Below, in pieces: positions 36,502 through 45,388 of a stretch of 53,155 nt of DNA (positions within the stretch are counted from its first letter, which is position 1; every line of letters starts with the position of its first letter). A program made the position numbers and the translations under genes. The DNA lies in assembly GCA_029555025.1 (NCBI GenBank), contig JAKPTZ010000098.1:1-53155 (forward strand), given 5' to 3'. The DNA is from Deltaproteobacteria bacterium (lineage in GTDB: Bacteria; Myxococcota_A; UBA9042; DTJE01). Below the pieces are notes generated by a model, which searched no databases, was not told the origin of the DNA, and saw nothing but the letters and a program-made list of their open reading frames with translations.

Positions 36502-39500
36502 TCACGGGTTCCAGATTACCCGCTCGGGTTTGCCGCCCGCCCAGAAGCGTTCAAGAAGATCCCGGAAAGTGTTTCCCGGCTCGCCGATCGTCCAGCGGTC
36601 GGTCTTGCGGCAGATATCGTGGTATGCGGAGCGGCCCAGGAACCACCATGCCATGAGCGGATCCCCGGGGTCGGCCTCCAGCGCGTCGGCCTGCTGCCGA
36701 AGCCCGTACGCGACCTGGAAATCCATGTCATCGTCGTGGTTGTGGAAACCCGAGAATGCCGTGTCCGCCAGGCTCTGCTGGAACAGCACCGGCAGGCCCA
36801 GCCCGTCGGGAGGTTCGCCAACAAGGTACGGGAACGCGAACAGGCCCATCAGGCAGTCGCCCGCATGCCCGCCGTCCCGGATTCGCGCCGACTCGCAGAT
36901 CGGGTTCAAGCGGGCCTGGAAGTGGTCATGGGCGATCCGCACGGCTTCCAGATCCGACACCTGGGCCATCACCAGCCGCGCTTCCGGGTCGTCCCAGTCG
37001 TGCACCAGCCAGCCCGAATCGACCATCACCTTCAGGCGACCGGCCGCAGCCGTGTTCGGCAGCATCGCGACCGCCAGGTCGGCCGTGGCCATCGTCCCCA
37101 GGGCGCCTGACGACGTTCCCGAAAACAGCACCTTCGGCCCGCCATCATCCGCGACATCGGCCAGGCCGTAATGCCGGACCAGCGTCTCCAGCAGCGCCTG
37201 CACGTTCAGGCGGCCGGCGAAGTACCAGCCGTTTTCGGCATCCCCCAGCGACCATATCCTTGAAGTCCGCGTCCCAAGCCAGAAATCGCTGGTGCAGTAA
37301 GGTCCGAGAACCCAGTTCGCGTCGTGCCAGACCGGGTTGTCGGCGACATCGACGTCAAAAATCCCGCCGTTGTCGTCGTGGGGAACCAGCCATGTGCCGT
37401 CCTGATCCGGCAACGTCGTGGTCTTTTCAATCGGACGGATGCACGGAACGGCATAGTCGTCGCAGAAGCCGCCGCCTTCCAGGCTGATCACCCAGTCCGG
37501 CGACCCTGTCGGTGAAAGGCGGACCCTGAACGCGAACGGCGTCCCGTCGTTGCACCTGGCGTCGCCCCATCGCGCCGGATCCCGCAGCGCGGGCTTCACG
37601 ACCTCCCACCCCAGTTCGGGGGGCGTGGCACGCGTGCAGCCGGAAACGTCCCATCCGGTGCAGTCGGGTCGGCACGAAGCAGTCCCGGACGCATAAGAAA
37701 CGCCCAGATCAGCGCACGGGATGGTTCCGCCGTCACAGGCCTCGGGCGGCTCGACCGCGCCGTTTCCGCAGTCGGGTTCATGCGGCACGGCAAGTTCGAC
37801 CGGCACCGGCTGCATGTCGGGACCTGCGTATGCGGCCTTAACCACGTCGTACGCCGCCTTCGGGCGCCGCCACGCGTCCATCAGTCCCTTCAGGTTCGTC
37901 TTTGGCGCGGGATGCGGCTTGCCGGTCGTCGGACTCCACTGCATCCTGAAATCGGCCAGCACCCACGGGGCGACGCCGCGGACGAATTCCCTTTCGGCAA
38001 TCTGTTTCAGGTGCTGCCGATGAAACCACGCCTGGTATTCCTCGGTGTACGAGTGGTCATCGACCGGTTCCTCGCCAGGCTGCCCGTAGCCGTGCCGCGC
38101 CCGCAAGGCATCACAGCCGTACTCGCTGACGATCAGTGTCTTGTCCGGGAACCGCGCGTGCGCCGCGTCCAGCAGATCCCCAAGATCGGTCGTCAGGCCG
38201 AAGTACCATCCGTGATACTCGTTGATGCCGATCACATCGACTTCGCCCGGCCCCAGATCAACGTCCGAAAACGACACGCCCGGGGCGGACAGCACGGCCG
38301 CCATCACGGGCCGGTCCGGGTCAAGCTCGCGCGCTGTTTCACGCAGGCTGCGCAGGAACGCCGGGGCGGTGTCGGCGAACGTCCAGACTTCATTTGCAAT
38401 GCTCCACAGGCCGATGGCCGGCCGGTTGATATCCCTGTGGATCATGCGGCGCAGCGCCCGCGTCGCCCTGTCCAGCATGACAGGGTCGGCCAGTTGCCGG
38501 TCGTCAAGCTGATAGACCGGGATTTCCTGGGCCAGCAGCATCCCCGCCGCTTCAAGCGCCCGCAACGTCCTGACGTCGTTCGGATAATGTGCCGGCCGCA
38601 CAAAATCGACACCCAGATCCTTCATCGCCGCGACATCTGCTGCCATCGCGTCCGCGTCGAACACCGGCCCCCTGCCGGGAAGATCCTCGTGCCGGTTCAT
38701 TCCGTGCAGAAAACGGTCACTGCCGTTCAGCAGCAGGCGGCCGGAAACGGCTTCAAGCGTCCTGAACGCAAAATCGACGGATACCGTTTCATCGACGCCG
38801 TCCTGCGATATGACGACGTCCATCCGGTAGGTCCGGTCGGGATACTCCGGATCCCAGAGATCCGGCAGGGCGACCAGGCCTTCAAGCGACAGCCGCGACA
38901 CGTCGGCGGGCAGTTCCGCCGGCCCCCACTGAATCAGGATCACGTCACCCTTTTTCACCGCGGCCGACAGGCGTGCCGTCCCGGAAATCCCGGCGGCCTG
39001 CTGCAGAAGGACGTCCGCGGTCACGGCCCAGTGAACGTCGCCGGTCGATGTCTTGACCGCCAGCCTTGCCACCGACGTGGATCTGGAACCCTCGACGAAA
39101 ACCGGCCGGGGGATCCCGCCGTACGGGAACCAGCCCAGAAGCCCCGGGGTCAGGGAGGTATCGCACGGCAGCGTCTGGCGGCCAAGCCGGTTATCAACGC
39201 GCACGACCAGCACGTTCGCCGAGTCGCGGCGCAACAGTTTCGTCACGTCGAACGCGAACGGCAGATAAGGCAGGTCGTCGCCGCCCAGTTCCACGCCGTT
39301 AAGCCAGACGCGGGCCTCGCGGAAGACGCCATCAAAGCGCAGCCGGACAAACGGGCTTTCGTCATCCCAGGAAAACTCGCGCGCATACCAGGCGACGGTC
39401 TGCCGGTCGAACCCGCCCTCGACATCCATGTCCCAGGTGCCCGGAACCGGCGCCTTGATCCACTTCTTCCGATCGAACGCAGTCGCGAACCAGCCGTCGG

Positions 39501-39864
39501 TCACGCCCGCGTCGGCATCGTCGAACTTGAACTGCCAGTCGCCCGACAGATCCAGCATCGGCCGATTGGAAGCATCGAAGGCGGTCGCGGCCGGCAGCCC
39601 TCCCGCCAGGACAGGATCTGCCGGTTCCACGACCGGGGACATGCCAGCCGGCCACTCGAACCCGGAATCACCACCCGCATCGCCGGCATCTTCACCCGCA
39701 TCGACGACTTCACCCGGAACATCCGCCACGTCGATATCGACCAAAGCACCTTCATCGGCGGGCCCCGTATCGAATCCACCGCCACCGCCGCACCCGACCA
39801 GCCAGGCGCCGAAGGCAACCATCGCGGCCGCACAAAGCAATCGCATATGCCGTGTCTTCCCCAT
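36502..39864 (-). CDS. GH2 glycosidase fused to a pectin-acetylesterase/Notum-like domain
   Basis: Predicted 1,120-aa lipoprotein (lipobox LVGC, then Asp/Gly-rich linker). About residues 90-680 form a GH2 enzyme: jelly-roll (LSGDWQFKFDD, VWLNGVELG), Ig-like domain and TIM barrel with HRDINRPAIGLWSIANE (acid/base Glu about 492) and LIVSEYG (nucleophile Glu about 581). A Cys-rich joint (CGNGAVEPPEACDGG) leads to about 370 residues resembling pectin acetylesterase/Notum hydrolases: WVISLEGGGFCDDY and the nucleophile elbow FSGTSSGALG (Ser about 919), with DTAFSGFHNH a candidate for the Asp/His. This joins removal of a beta-linked sugar with de-esterification, perhaps on acetylated pectin or xylan. 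ATGs at 39864 and 39846 are both possible. Confidence 0.88.
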   Translation of the reverse strand: MGKTRHMRLLCAAAMVAFGAWLVGCGGGGGFDTGPADEGALVDIDVADVPGEVVDAGEDAGDAGGDSGFEWPAGMSPVVEPADPVLAGGLPAATAFDASNRPMLDLSGDWQFKFDDADAGVTDGWFATAFDRKKWIKAPVPGTWDMDVEGGFDRQTVAWYAREFSWDDESPFVRLRFDGVFREARVWLNGVELGGDDLPYLPFAFDVTKLLRRDSANVLVVRVDNRLGRQTLPCDTSLTPGLLGWFPYGGIPRPVFVEGSRSTSVARLAVKTSTGDVHWAVTADVLLQQAAGISGTARLSAAVKKGDVILIQWGPAELPADVSRLSLEGLVALPDLWDPEYPDRTYRMDVVISQDGVDETVSVDFAFRTLEAVSGRLLLNGSDRFLHGMNRHEDLPGRGPVFDADAMAADVAAMKDLGVDFVRPAHYPNDVRTLRALEAAGMLLAQEIPVYQLDDRQLADPVMLDRATRALRRMIHRDINRPAIGLWSIANEVWTFADTAPAFLRSLRETARELDPDRPVMAAVLSAPGVSFSDVDLGPGEVDVIGINEYHGWYFGLTTDLGDLLDAAHARFPDKTLIVSEYGCDALRARHGYGQPGEEPVDDHSYTEEYQAWFHRQHLKQIAEREFVRGVAPWVLADFRMQWSPTTGKPHPAPKTNLKGLMDAWRRPKAAYDVVKAAYAGPDMQPVPVELAVPHEPDCGNGAVEPPEACDGGTIPCADLGVSYASGTASCRPDCTGWDVSGCTRATPPELGWEVVKPALRDPARWGDARCNDGTPFAFRVRLSPTGSPDWVISLEGGGFCDDYAVPCIRPIEKTTTLPDQDGTWLVPHDDNGGIFDVDVADNPVWHDANWVLGPYCTSDFWLGTRTSRIWSLGDAENGWYFAGRLNVQALLETLVRHYGLADVADDGGPKVLFSGTSSGALGTMATADLAVAMLPNTAAAGRLKVMVDSGWLVHDWDDPEARLVMAQVSDLEAVRIAHDHFQARLNPICESARIRDGGHAGDCLMGLFAFPYLVGEPPDGLGLPVLFQQSLADTAFSGFHNHDDDMDFQVAYGLRQQADALEADPGDPLMAWWFLGRSAYHDICRKTDRWTIGEPGNTFRDLLERFWAGGKPERVIWNP

Positions 39865-39894
39865 GTATTCCCGATCCCATCCCGAATCACCCGG

Positions 39895-39903
39895 AATATA
39901 CCA
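39895..39903 (-). promoter_or_regulatory. Extended -10 promoter of the GH2-esterase gene
   Basis: On the minus strand TGG followed by TATATT (39895-39900) forms an extended -10 element, about 31 bases before the ATG at 39864. No clear -35 box is visible. Confidence 0.35.
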
Positions 39904-39998
39904 GACCACGACAGCTCTTTTCCGCGTTTGTTGGTGAATCGACAACGCGATTGTCCCGGCCTGAATCGAATTTCCGTCAGGATCAGGACGATCCCATG

Positions 39999-40036
39999 TA
40001 TAATCCGAGTCCACTCAATGTCCCCCCTTAAGGAGG
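39999..40036 (+). promoter_or_regulatory. -10 box and SD of the Cys-rich lipoprotein gene
   Basis: A perfect TATAAT lies at 39999-40004 with no good -35 partner. AAGGAGG (40030-40036) is six bases before the ATG at 40043, a very strong SD that fixes this start. Confidence 0.5.
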
Positions 40037-40042
40037 CTCCGA

Positions 40043-41008
40043 ATGACAGGTCTCGTGCGTTCCCTGCGGCGGATTTCATCGATACTGGCGACTTCGCTGC
40101 TTATTCTTTCGGGGTGCGGCGATGGCACCGGCACAGACGATGTCAAGGACGACGCCGATGTTGCGACTGTTGACGTGGGCGGCGACATCATCGGGGACGA
40201 CATTATCGGGGACGAGAACATGGGGGGCGACATTATCGGGGACGACAACTTGGGGGGCGATGTCGGCAAGGATGTCCCGATCGATTCAGTCCCGGGCGAT
40301 GTCGTCACGGATGCGGCCTGCACGCCAGATTGCAGCGGGGGCCCATGCACCGACGACGGCTGCGGCGGAGACTGCTGCGACGACCCGAATGTGTGCGACA
40401 GGAATTTTGACGGCAGCGCAATGGTCTGCCTGCCCCCCGAAGGAACCACCTGTGCCGAGATGGGCCAGTGTTCAAGCGGGTGCACCGACGACGCCTGCAT
40501 GTCCGCCTGCTACAATGGCGCCAGCGCCGATGCCCGCGACGCCATATGGGCCGCCGGGGACTGCCTTGCGGTTGCTTGCCCTGAAATCAACCAGGAATGC
40601 GCCGCCGCCGCGTATGGCGAGGGTGGCGCCTGTCACACCGAGTATTTGAACTGCATGAATTCCTGCACCCCCGATTGCAGCGGGGGCCCATGCACCGACG
40701 ACGGATGCGGAGGCGACTGCTGCAGCGCCCCGAACGTCTGCCAGGCGCCGGAATCCGGTGTCGGACTCGAGTGCGTGGCCCCGATCGAAAAGACGTGCCG
40801 GCAGGTATTGACCTGTGCTGCGGAATGTCCCGACGAGGAATGCGCCCAGAACTGCATCATGACCGGAAGCGCGGACGCCCGCGCGCAGTTGACCGACCTG
40901 GTGTCCTGCGTAAACGATGCGTGCCCGGGTGGAGCCACCCAACAATGCTTCGATGCGGCGGTGCAGTCAGGCGCCGAATGCTACGACGAGTTCACTGCCT
41001 GCACCTGA
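40043..41008 (+). CDS. Cys-rich lipoprotein with duplicated CTPDC domain
   Basis: Predicted 321-aa lipoprotein (lipobox LSGC). The linker is low-complexity, made of GDDIIGDxxxGG units encoded by near-identical DNA repeats. Two homologous halves follow. Each begins with CTPDCSGGPCTDDGCGGDCC and continues with a helical Cys module containing TCxxxxxC...C...C...SADAR, and an ALxxC...AC...CxxAA/DAA pattern. The Cys spacing suggests several disulfides per half. The family was not recognised. The CxPDCxGxxCxDDGCGGxC module also occurs in the lipoprotein at 45389-46654, so it is shared within this genome. Confidence 0.8.
   Translation: MTGLVRSLRRISSILATSLLILSGCGDGTGTDDVKDDADVATVDVGGDIIGDDIIGDENMGGDIIGDDNLGGDVGKDVPIDSVPGDVVTDAACTPDCSGGPCTDDGCGGDCCDDPNVCDRNFDGSAMVCLPPEGTTCAEMGQCSSGCTDDACMSACYNGASADARDAIWAAGDCLAVACPEINQECAAAAYGEGGACHTEYLNCMNSCTPDCSGGPCTDDGCGGDCCSAPNVCQAPESGVGLECVAPIEKTCRQVLTCAAECPDEECAQNCIMTGSADARAQLTDLVSCVNDACPGGATQQCFDAAVQSGAECYDEFTACT
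40199..40258 (+). repeat. Two tandem 30-bp units inside the lipoprotein linker
   Basis: GACATTATCGGGGACGA begins two adjacent 30-base units (40199-40228 and 40229-40258) that differ at only a few positions; partial copies flank them. They encode the repeated DIIGDxNxGG linker and probably vary in copy number by slippage. Confidence 0.75.
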
Positions 41009-41068
41009 AGAAGGATCTCCACTCAGGCTGTCTTCCGTCCGATGAACTGAAACCAAATTTTTCGTCTA

Positions 41069-41099
41069 TTGGAATGCCTGACCAACTTTTTCATATAGT
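41069..41099 (+). promoter_or_regulatory. Possible promoter of the beta-propeller lipoprotein
   Basis: TATAGT (41094-41099) is a good -10 box; TTGGAA (41069-41074) lies 19 bases upstream, a wider spacing than ideal. Confidence 0.3.
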
Positions 41100-41155
41100 T
41101 TCGCCATAGTTTTTCCGGCGGCGTTCCTTCCCGGTGGATTCATTTGGAGGCACCT

Positions 41156-43429
41156 ATGCGTACATCAGGCATTCATGCTGGATTCAGGCTTGCTGGCGTG
41201 ATCGTGGCGGCAATGGTCTTTGCGGGTTGCGGCGGAGCCGGGGATCCGGATGAAAACAACCCCGACTCGTGGCAGGCCCCCGACTGGGGCGGCAACACCG
41301 AAGTCTCCGACAACGGCGACAACCAGGAAATCTTGGACGCCGAAGAGCCCGGCCCTGATTACGGCGATTCGCCGAACTGGCCGGACGACGGGACGCCCCC
41401 GGTCCTTTCGTCTTTCGCCCTTCGCAAAAGCGCCGACTGCGGCGAACTGACCGAACTGTGGCGCAAGCAGGCAATCTCCATCATGGAACAGCGCCTGAAT
41501 GCCGGCTGGTACTCGGTTACAAGAACCCAGGACTGCAGTTGGAACTATGAAGACTCCATGGTCGCTGACTGCGGGGTCATGCAGGACATTTCCGTACCTT
41601 CCGAAGATTCGGGCTCGGCCAGCGAATACACCACCACGAACAACCAGGAAGTCGATGTCGATGAGGCCGACTTCCTGAAAAACGACGGCACCTATATCTA
41701 CATGCTGGCAAACGGCAAATTCCGCGTCATGAAGGCGTGGCCGCCGACCGAGGCGACCGTCCTTTCGGCGACCGCCATCGAGGGCACGCCGCGCAGCATG
41801 TTCGTGCACGAGGACAGGGCCGTCATCTTCTCGTCGCTGGGTACGGATTCCTGGTACTACGACGACTGCACTTACGGCTATGACTGTGAACTTACCGGCG
41901 ACGGGCGTCCGCTGAAGGTCACGGTCCTGGACATTTCCGACAAGTCGCACCCCGCCCTGGTACGCGAGGCGAAGTTCACCGGAACCTTCCTGGCCGCGCG
42001 CCGAATCAACGATTTCGTTTACCTGGTCGTGTACTCGGATCCGCCGGCCCTTCCGACAGGATATAGAAATGTGCCGCTTGAACTTCAGGAATACACCTAC
42101 CGCTGCCACGGCGATCCACTTCCGTTCACGCGGGAAGAAATCGAAACCCTGTTCCGCAAGCTGCACGCCGAAAACATCGCGTACATCAACAACTGGACGG
42201 CCGACACCGACACCATCCTGCCGGGCCTGACCGACCGCGTCCTGCGCAACGGGGACTGGAAAAACCTGAAAAACCCGTTCGCCCAGTGTTCGGATTACTA
42301 CCTGTCCGCGTCCGGCGACGGCGGCAGCCTGCTTTCACTGGTTTCGTTCGACACCGGCGCCGACGAGGCGATGACCGCGACATCGGTACTGACCCGCCCC
42401 GGCACCATCTACGCTTCCAGCCAGGGTCTGTATGTCGCGGCCCGCTACCGCGGCAACGATGTAAATGCCTGGCTCGGCGACAGCACCATCGGCGAGGCCA
42501 CGACAATCCACCGGTTCGGATTGTCGGCCGAAAACCCAGCGACCACCTACGAGGCCAGCGGTCTGGCCGCGGGCCGCGTCCTGAACCAGTTCTCGCTGTC
42601 GGAATACAACGGGTACCTGAGGGTCGCCACCACCTCCGGCAGTCTTTACAGCGACGCAAAAAGCGCCCTGCGCGTCTTCGAACAGCAGGAAGAACAACTG
42701 GTCGAAATCGGAACCGTCGATAACATGGGACCGTCCGAAGACATCCGATCGGTACGGTTCAGCGGAGACAAGGGGTACATCGTCACGTTCAAAAAGACCG
42801 ACCCGCTTTACGTGCTGGACCTGTCAGACCCGACCGACCCGAAGGTCACCGGCGAATTGAAAATCCCGGGATTTTCGACGTACATGCACTTCATGGACGA
42901 AACTCACCTGCTGACCATCGGGTACGACGCGGACGATCACGGCGACTTCGCGTACTTCGACGGGATCGCCCTGTCGGTGTTCGACGTGACGGACGGAAGC
43001 AATCCGACCATGCTGTACCGCGAAATCATCGGCACGCGCGGCACCACGTCGGAAGCGGCCACGAATCACCTGGCGTTCACCTGGTTCAAGTCGCGCAACG
43101 CCCTGGCCCTGCCGATGCTGGTCTGCGAAGGCGGCGACGACGGCCAGTACGGTCACACGATGACGTTCAACGGACTGATGGTCTATCGGGTGACGCTGGA
43201 TGAAGGCTTCAGTTACCTGGGCGGCATCCCGCACGAGGTCCCGGAACAGCAGGAGTACGACAACTATTACAGCGGCGGGTGCTCGAACTGGTGGACCCAG
43301 TCGAACTCGACGGTTGTCCGCAGCATCTTCATGGACGACTGGGTCTTCAGTGTCGCCATGGACGAAATCCGCGCATCTGCCCTGTCCGACCTGGCCAACC
43401 CGGTCGCAGTCCTGCCTCTGAAGCCCTAA
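41156..43429 (+). CDS. Beta-propeller lipoprotein (COG4880-like)
   Basis: Predicted 757-aa surface or periplasmic lipoprotein (lipobox FAGC). After an Asp/Asn/Pro linker the segment YTTTNNQEVDVDEADFLKND is the hallmark of secreted beta-propeller proteins distantly related to WD-40 repeats (Beta_propel family). Blade-like strands such as YIYMLANGKFRVMKAW, VTVLDISDKSHPALV and LYVLDLSDPTDPKVTGELKIPG recur through the chain. Their role is not well known; protein or polymer binding is usual for propellers. The ATG at 41156 follows TTGGAGG by five bases. It lies 147 bases after the Cys-rich lipoprotein. Confidence 0.88.
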   Translation: MRTSGIHAGFRLAGVIVAAMVFAGCGGAGDPDENNPDSWQAPDWGGNTEVSDNGDNQEILDAEEPGPDYGDSPNWPDDGTPPVLSSFALRKSADCGELTELWRKQAISIMEQRLNAGWYSVTRTQDCSWNYEDSMVADCGVMQDISVPSEDSGSASEYTTTNNQEVDVDEADFLKNDGTYIYMLANGKFRVMKAWPPTEATVLSATAIEGTPRSMFVHEDRAVIFSSLGTDSWYYDDCTYGYDCELTGDGRPLKVTVLDISDKSHPALVREAKFTGTFLAARRINDFVYLVVYSDPPALPTGYRNVPLELQEYTYRCHGDPLPFTREEIETLFRKLHAENIAYINNWTADTDTILPGLTDRVLRNGDWKNLKNPFAQCSDYYLSASGDGGSLLSLVSFDTGADEAMTATSVLTRPGTIYASSQGLYVAARYRGNDVNAWLGDSTIGEATTIHRFGLSAENPATTYEASGLAAGRVLNQFSLSEYNGYLRVATTSGSLYSDAKSALRVFEQQEEQLVEIGTVDNMGPSEDIRSVRFSGDKGYIVTFKKTDPLYVLDLSDPTDPKVTGELKIPGFSTYMHFMDETHLLTIGYDADDHGDFAYFDGIALSVFDVTDGSNPTMLYREIIGTRGTTSEAATNHLAFTWFKSRNALALPMLVCEGGDDGQYGHTMTFNGLMVYRVTLDEGFSYLGGIPHEVPEQQEYDNYYSGGCSNWWTQSNSTVVRSIFMDDWVFSVAMDEIRASALSDLANPVAVLPLKP

Positions 43430-43555
43430 GGGTAATCCGGTCCACATTCAAGTAGTCCCGGTTTTTGGCCTCAGTTCAGTCTTCTGGAATCTCTTCTTTA
43501 AGCTACAATCCGAAGGTCACAAGATGCGCCGAAGCTGGCCTTTTCGGGGGCAACA

Positions 43556-45250
43556 ATGAATCAATCTGATCTTCAGTCACTTCTGACCGACTTAATCAAG
43601 ACCTGGGAAAATGAAGTGATCGAGTTCAAGGCTGCCAGCAACGATTTCAATACCGATAAGATCGGCCAATACTTTTCTGCGCTGGGAAACGAAGCAAATA
43701 TCAGGAATCTTGAACATGCCTGGTTGGTGTTCGGCGTTGACGACAAAACCCACAAGATCATCGGAACCGACTACCGGCCCGAACGAAGCCGCCTTCAGGG
43801 CCTGAAACACCAGATCAACCAGGTCACTTCCCCGTCGCTGACATTTCGCGAAATTCATGAACTTATGCACGGTGAAGGCCGCGTCGTCCTGTTCGAGATA
43901 CCTGCCGCCCCACGCGGAATGCCGGTTGCCTGGAAAGGACAGTACTATGCACGGGCAGGCGAGAGTCTGGTTCCTCTCGGACTCGACAAACTGGACGAGA
44001 TTCGAAACCAGATGCCTGGCGAGGACTGGTCGGCTGTGATCGTTCCCGAGGCAACACCGGCAGACCTGGACGACCAAGCGGTTGATACGGCCAGAAGGTT
44101 CTTCGCTCTCAAGTATTCCAACAGGTTCACACCTGCTGAAATTCACGACTGGCCAATGGAAGTATTTCTTGAACGTGCCCGGTTAACCCGGGACCGCCGG
44201 ATTACCAGAGCCACACTACTTCTGCTGGGGAAGCCGGAATCGGCGCAATTGCTTTCGCCCCACCCAGCCCAGATGACTTGGAAGCTGGTCGGACCGGAAA
44301 AGGCATACAGTCATTTCGGGACACCGTTCTTACTGAATACCACCGAACTGTATCGAAAAATCCGCAACATCCAGATTCGGATGCTGCCGGACGGAACCCT
44401 GTTGCCGATCGAAATTGCCAAATATGACCAGAAAATCGTGCTTGAGGCCCTTCACAACTGCATTGCCCATCAGGATTACACGCGCAACGCCCGAATCGTC
44501 GTGACTGAAGAACCTGACCGGCTGATTTTTGAAAACGACGGAGCGTTCTTTGACGGCCAACCAGAGGACTATATCGATGGTCACAAAACACCGCGGCGAT
44601 ACCGCAACACATTCCTTGTGAATGCAATGGCCGAATTGAACATGATCGACACCATGGGCTATGGCATCCACGCCATGTTTGTGGGTCAGAAGAATCGATT
44701 TTTCCCGATGCCGGACTATGATCTTTCCGAATCGCAGGCTGTGCGAATGACCATTTATGGTTCTATCCTGGACCCGGCATACAGTCGCCTGCTGATTGAA
44801 AAGACCGATTTGCCGCTTCAAGACATTCTGGCCCTGGACCGAATCCAAAAACACCTTCCGATCAATGACACGGCATCGACAAGGTTACGTAGAGCTGGAT
44901 TGATTGAAGGCAGGAAGCCGAATCTGCACATTTCTGCATTTATTGCGAATGCCGTGGACAAACGGGCAGATTACATCCGGATGAGAAGTCAGGATGATGA
45001 ATTTCTGGCCAAACTCGTGACGGACTTCATCAAAACATTCGGCTCTGCCAGCCGGGCTGACATTGACCGGTTGTTGACCCAGAAAATGGGCGACTTACTT
45101 ACGGATCAACAAAAATCCAAAAAGATCAGCAACTTGCTATTCAAGGCATCTAAACTGGGCACAATCCAGAATGTCGCTTCCAGGCGATCCCCACGCTGGG
45201 TGCTCCAAAATCGCACAACCAAAAGTAATAAAAGTGATAACGAAAAGTAA
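43556..45250 (+). CDS. AlbA_2/Schlafen-type putative ATP-binding regulator
   Basis: Predicted 564-aa cytoplasmic protein. The first ~150 residues contain ENEVIEFKAASNDFNTDKIGQYFSALGNEAN, the start of the AlbA_2 (Schlafen-related, divergent AAA) domain, and GRVVLFEIPAAPRGMPVAWKGQYYARAGES. The centre resembles the HATPase-like C-terminal part of COG2865 proteins (LEALHNCIAHQDYTRNARIVV, LIFENDGAFFDG). The end carries winged-helix-like segments (KLVTDFIKTFGSASRADIDRLL). Such proteins are transcription regulators, and several are linked to phage defence or mobile DNA; the role here is open. The sequence is somewhat less GC-rich than its neighbours, which may point to transfer. The 126-bp gap before it shows a TACAAT box without a clear -35. 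Confidence 0.85.
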   Translation: MNQSDLQSLLTDLIKTWENEVIEFKAASNDFNTDKIGQYFSALGNEANIRNLEHAWLVFGVDDKTHKIIGTDYRPERSRLQGLKHQINQVTSPSLTFREIHELMHGEGRVVLFEIPAAPRGMPVAWKGQYYARAGESLVPLGLDKLDEIRNQMPGEDWSAVIVPEATPADLDDQAVDTARRFFALKYSNRFTPAEIHDWPMEVFLERARLTRDRRITRATLLLLGKPESAQLLSPHPAQMTWKLVGPEKAYSHFGTPFLLNTTELYRKIRNIQIRMLPDGTLLPIEIAKYDQKIVLEALHNCIAHQDYTRNARIVVTEEPDRLIFENDGAFFDGQPEDYIDGHKTPRRYRNTFLVNAMAELNMIDTMGYGIHAMFVGQKNRFFPMPDYDLSESQAVRMTIYGSILDPAYSRLLIEKTDLPLQDILALDRIQKHLPINDTASTRLRRAGLIEGRKPNLHISAFIANAVDKRADYIRMRSQDDEFLAKLVTDFIKTFGSASRADIDRLLTQKMGDLLTDQQKSKKISNLLFKASKLGTIQNVASRRSPRWVLQNRTTKSNKSDNEK

Positions 45251-45388
45251 TAATCCGCGTTAACTACCTGTGTCTAAATGACTTTTTATCCTTGAAACCT
45301 GTCCAATCAGACATCAATTAAAGTTTTAACGGCTGATTTGGTTCGCGTCCCGCACAAGGGCAAGGCCCAGCAGGAATCAGAAGACAGA

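Noticed and set aside
37780..40173. 797-codon plus-strand ORF antisense to the GH2-esterase gene
   Set aside because: Rich in Arg, His and Pro with no domain or signal peptide; the minus strand has complete GH2 and esterase motifs.
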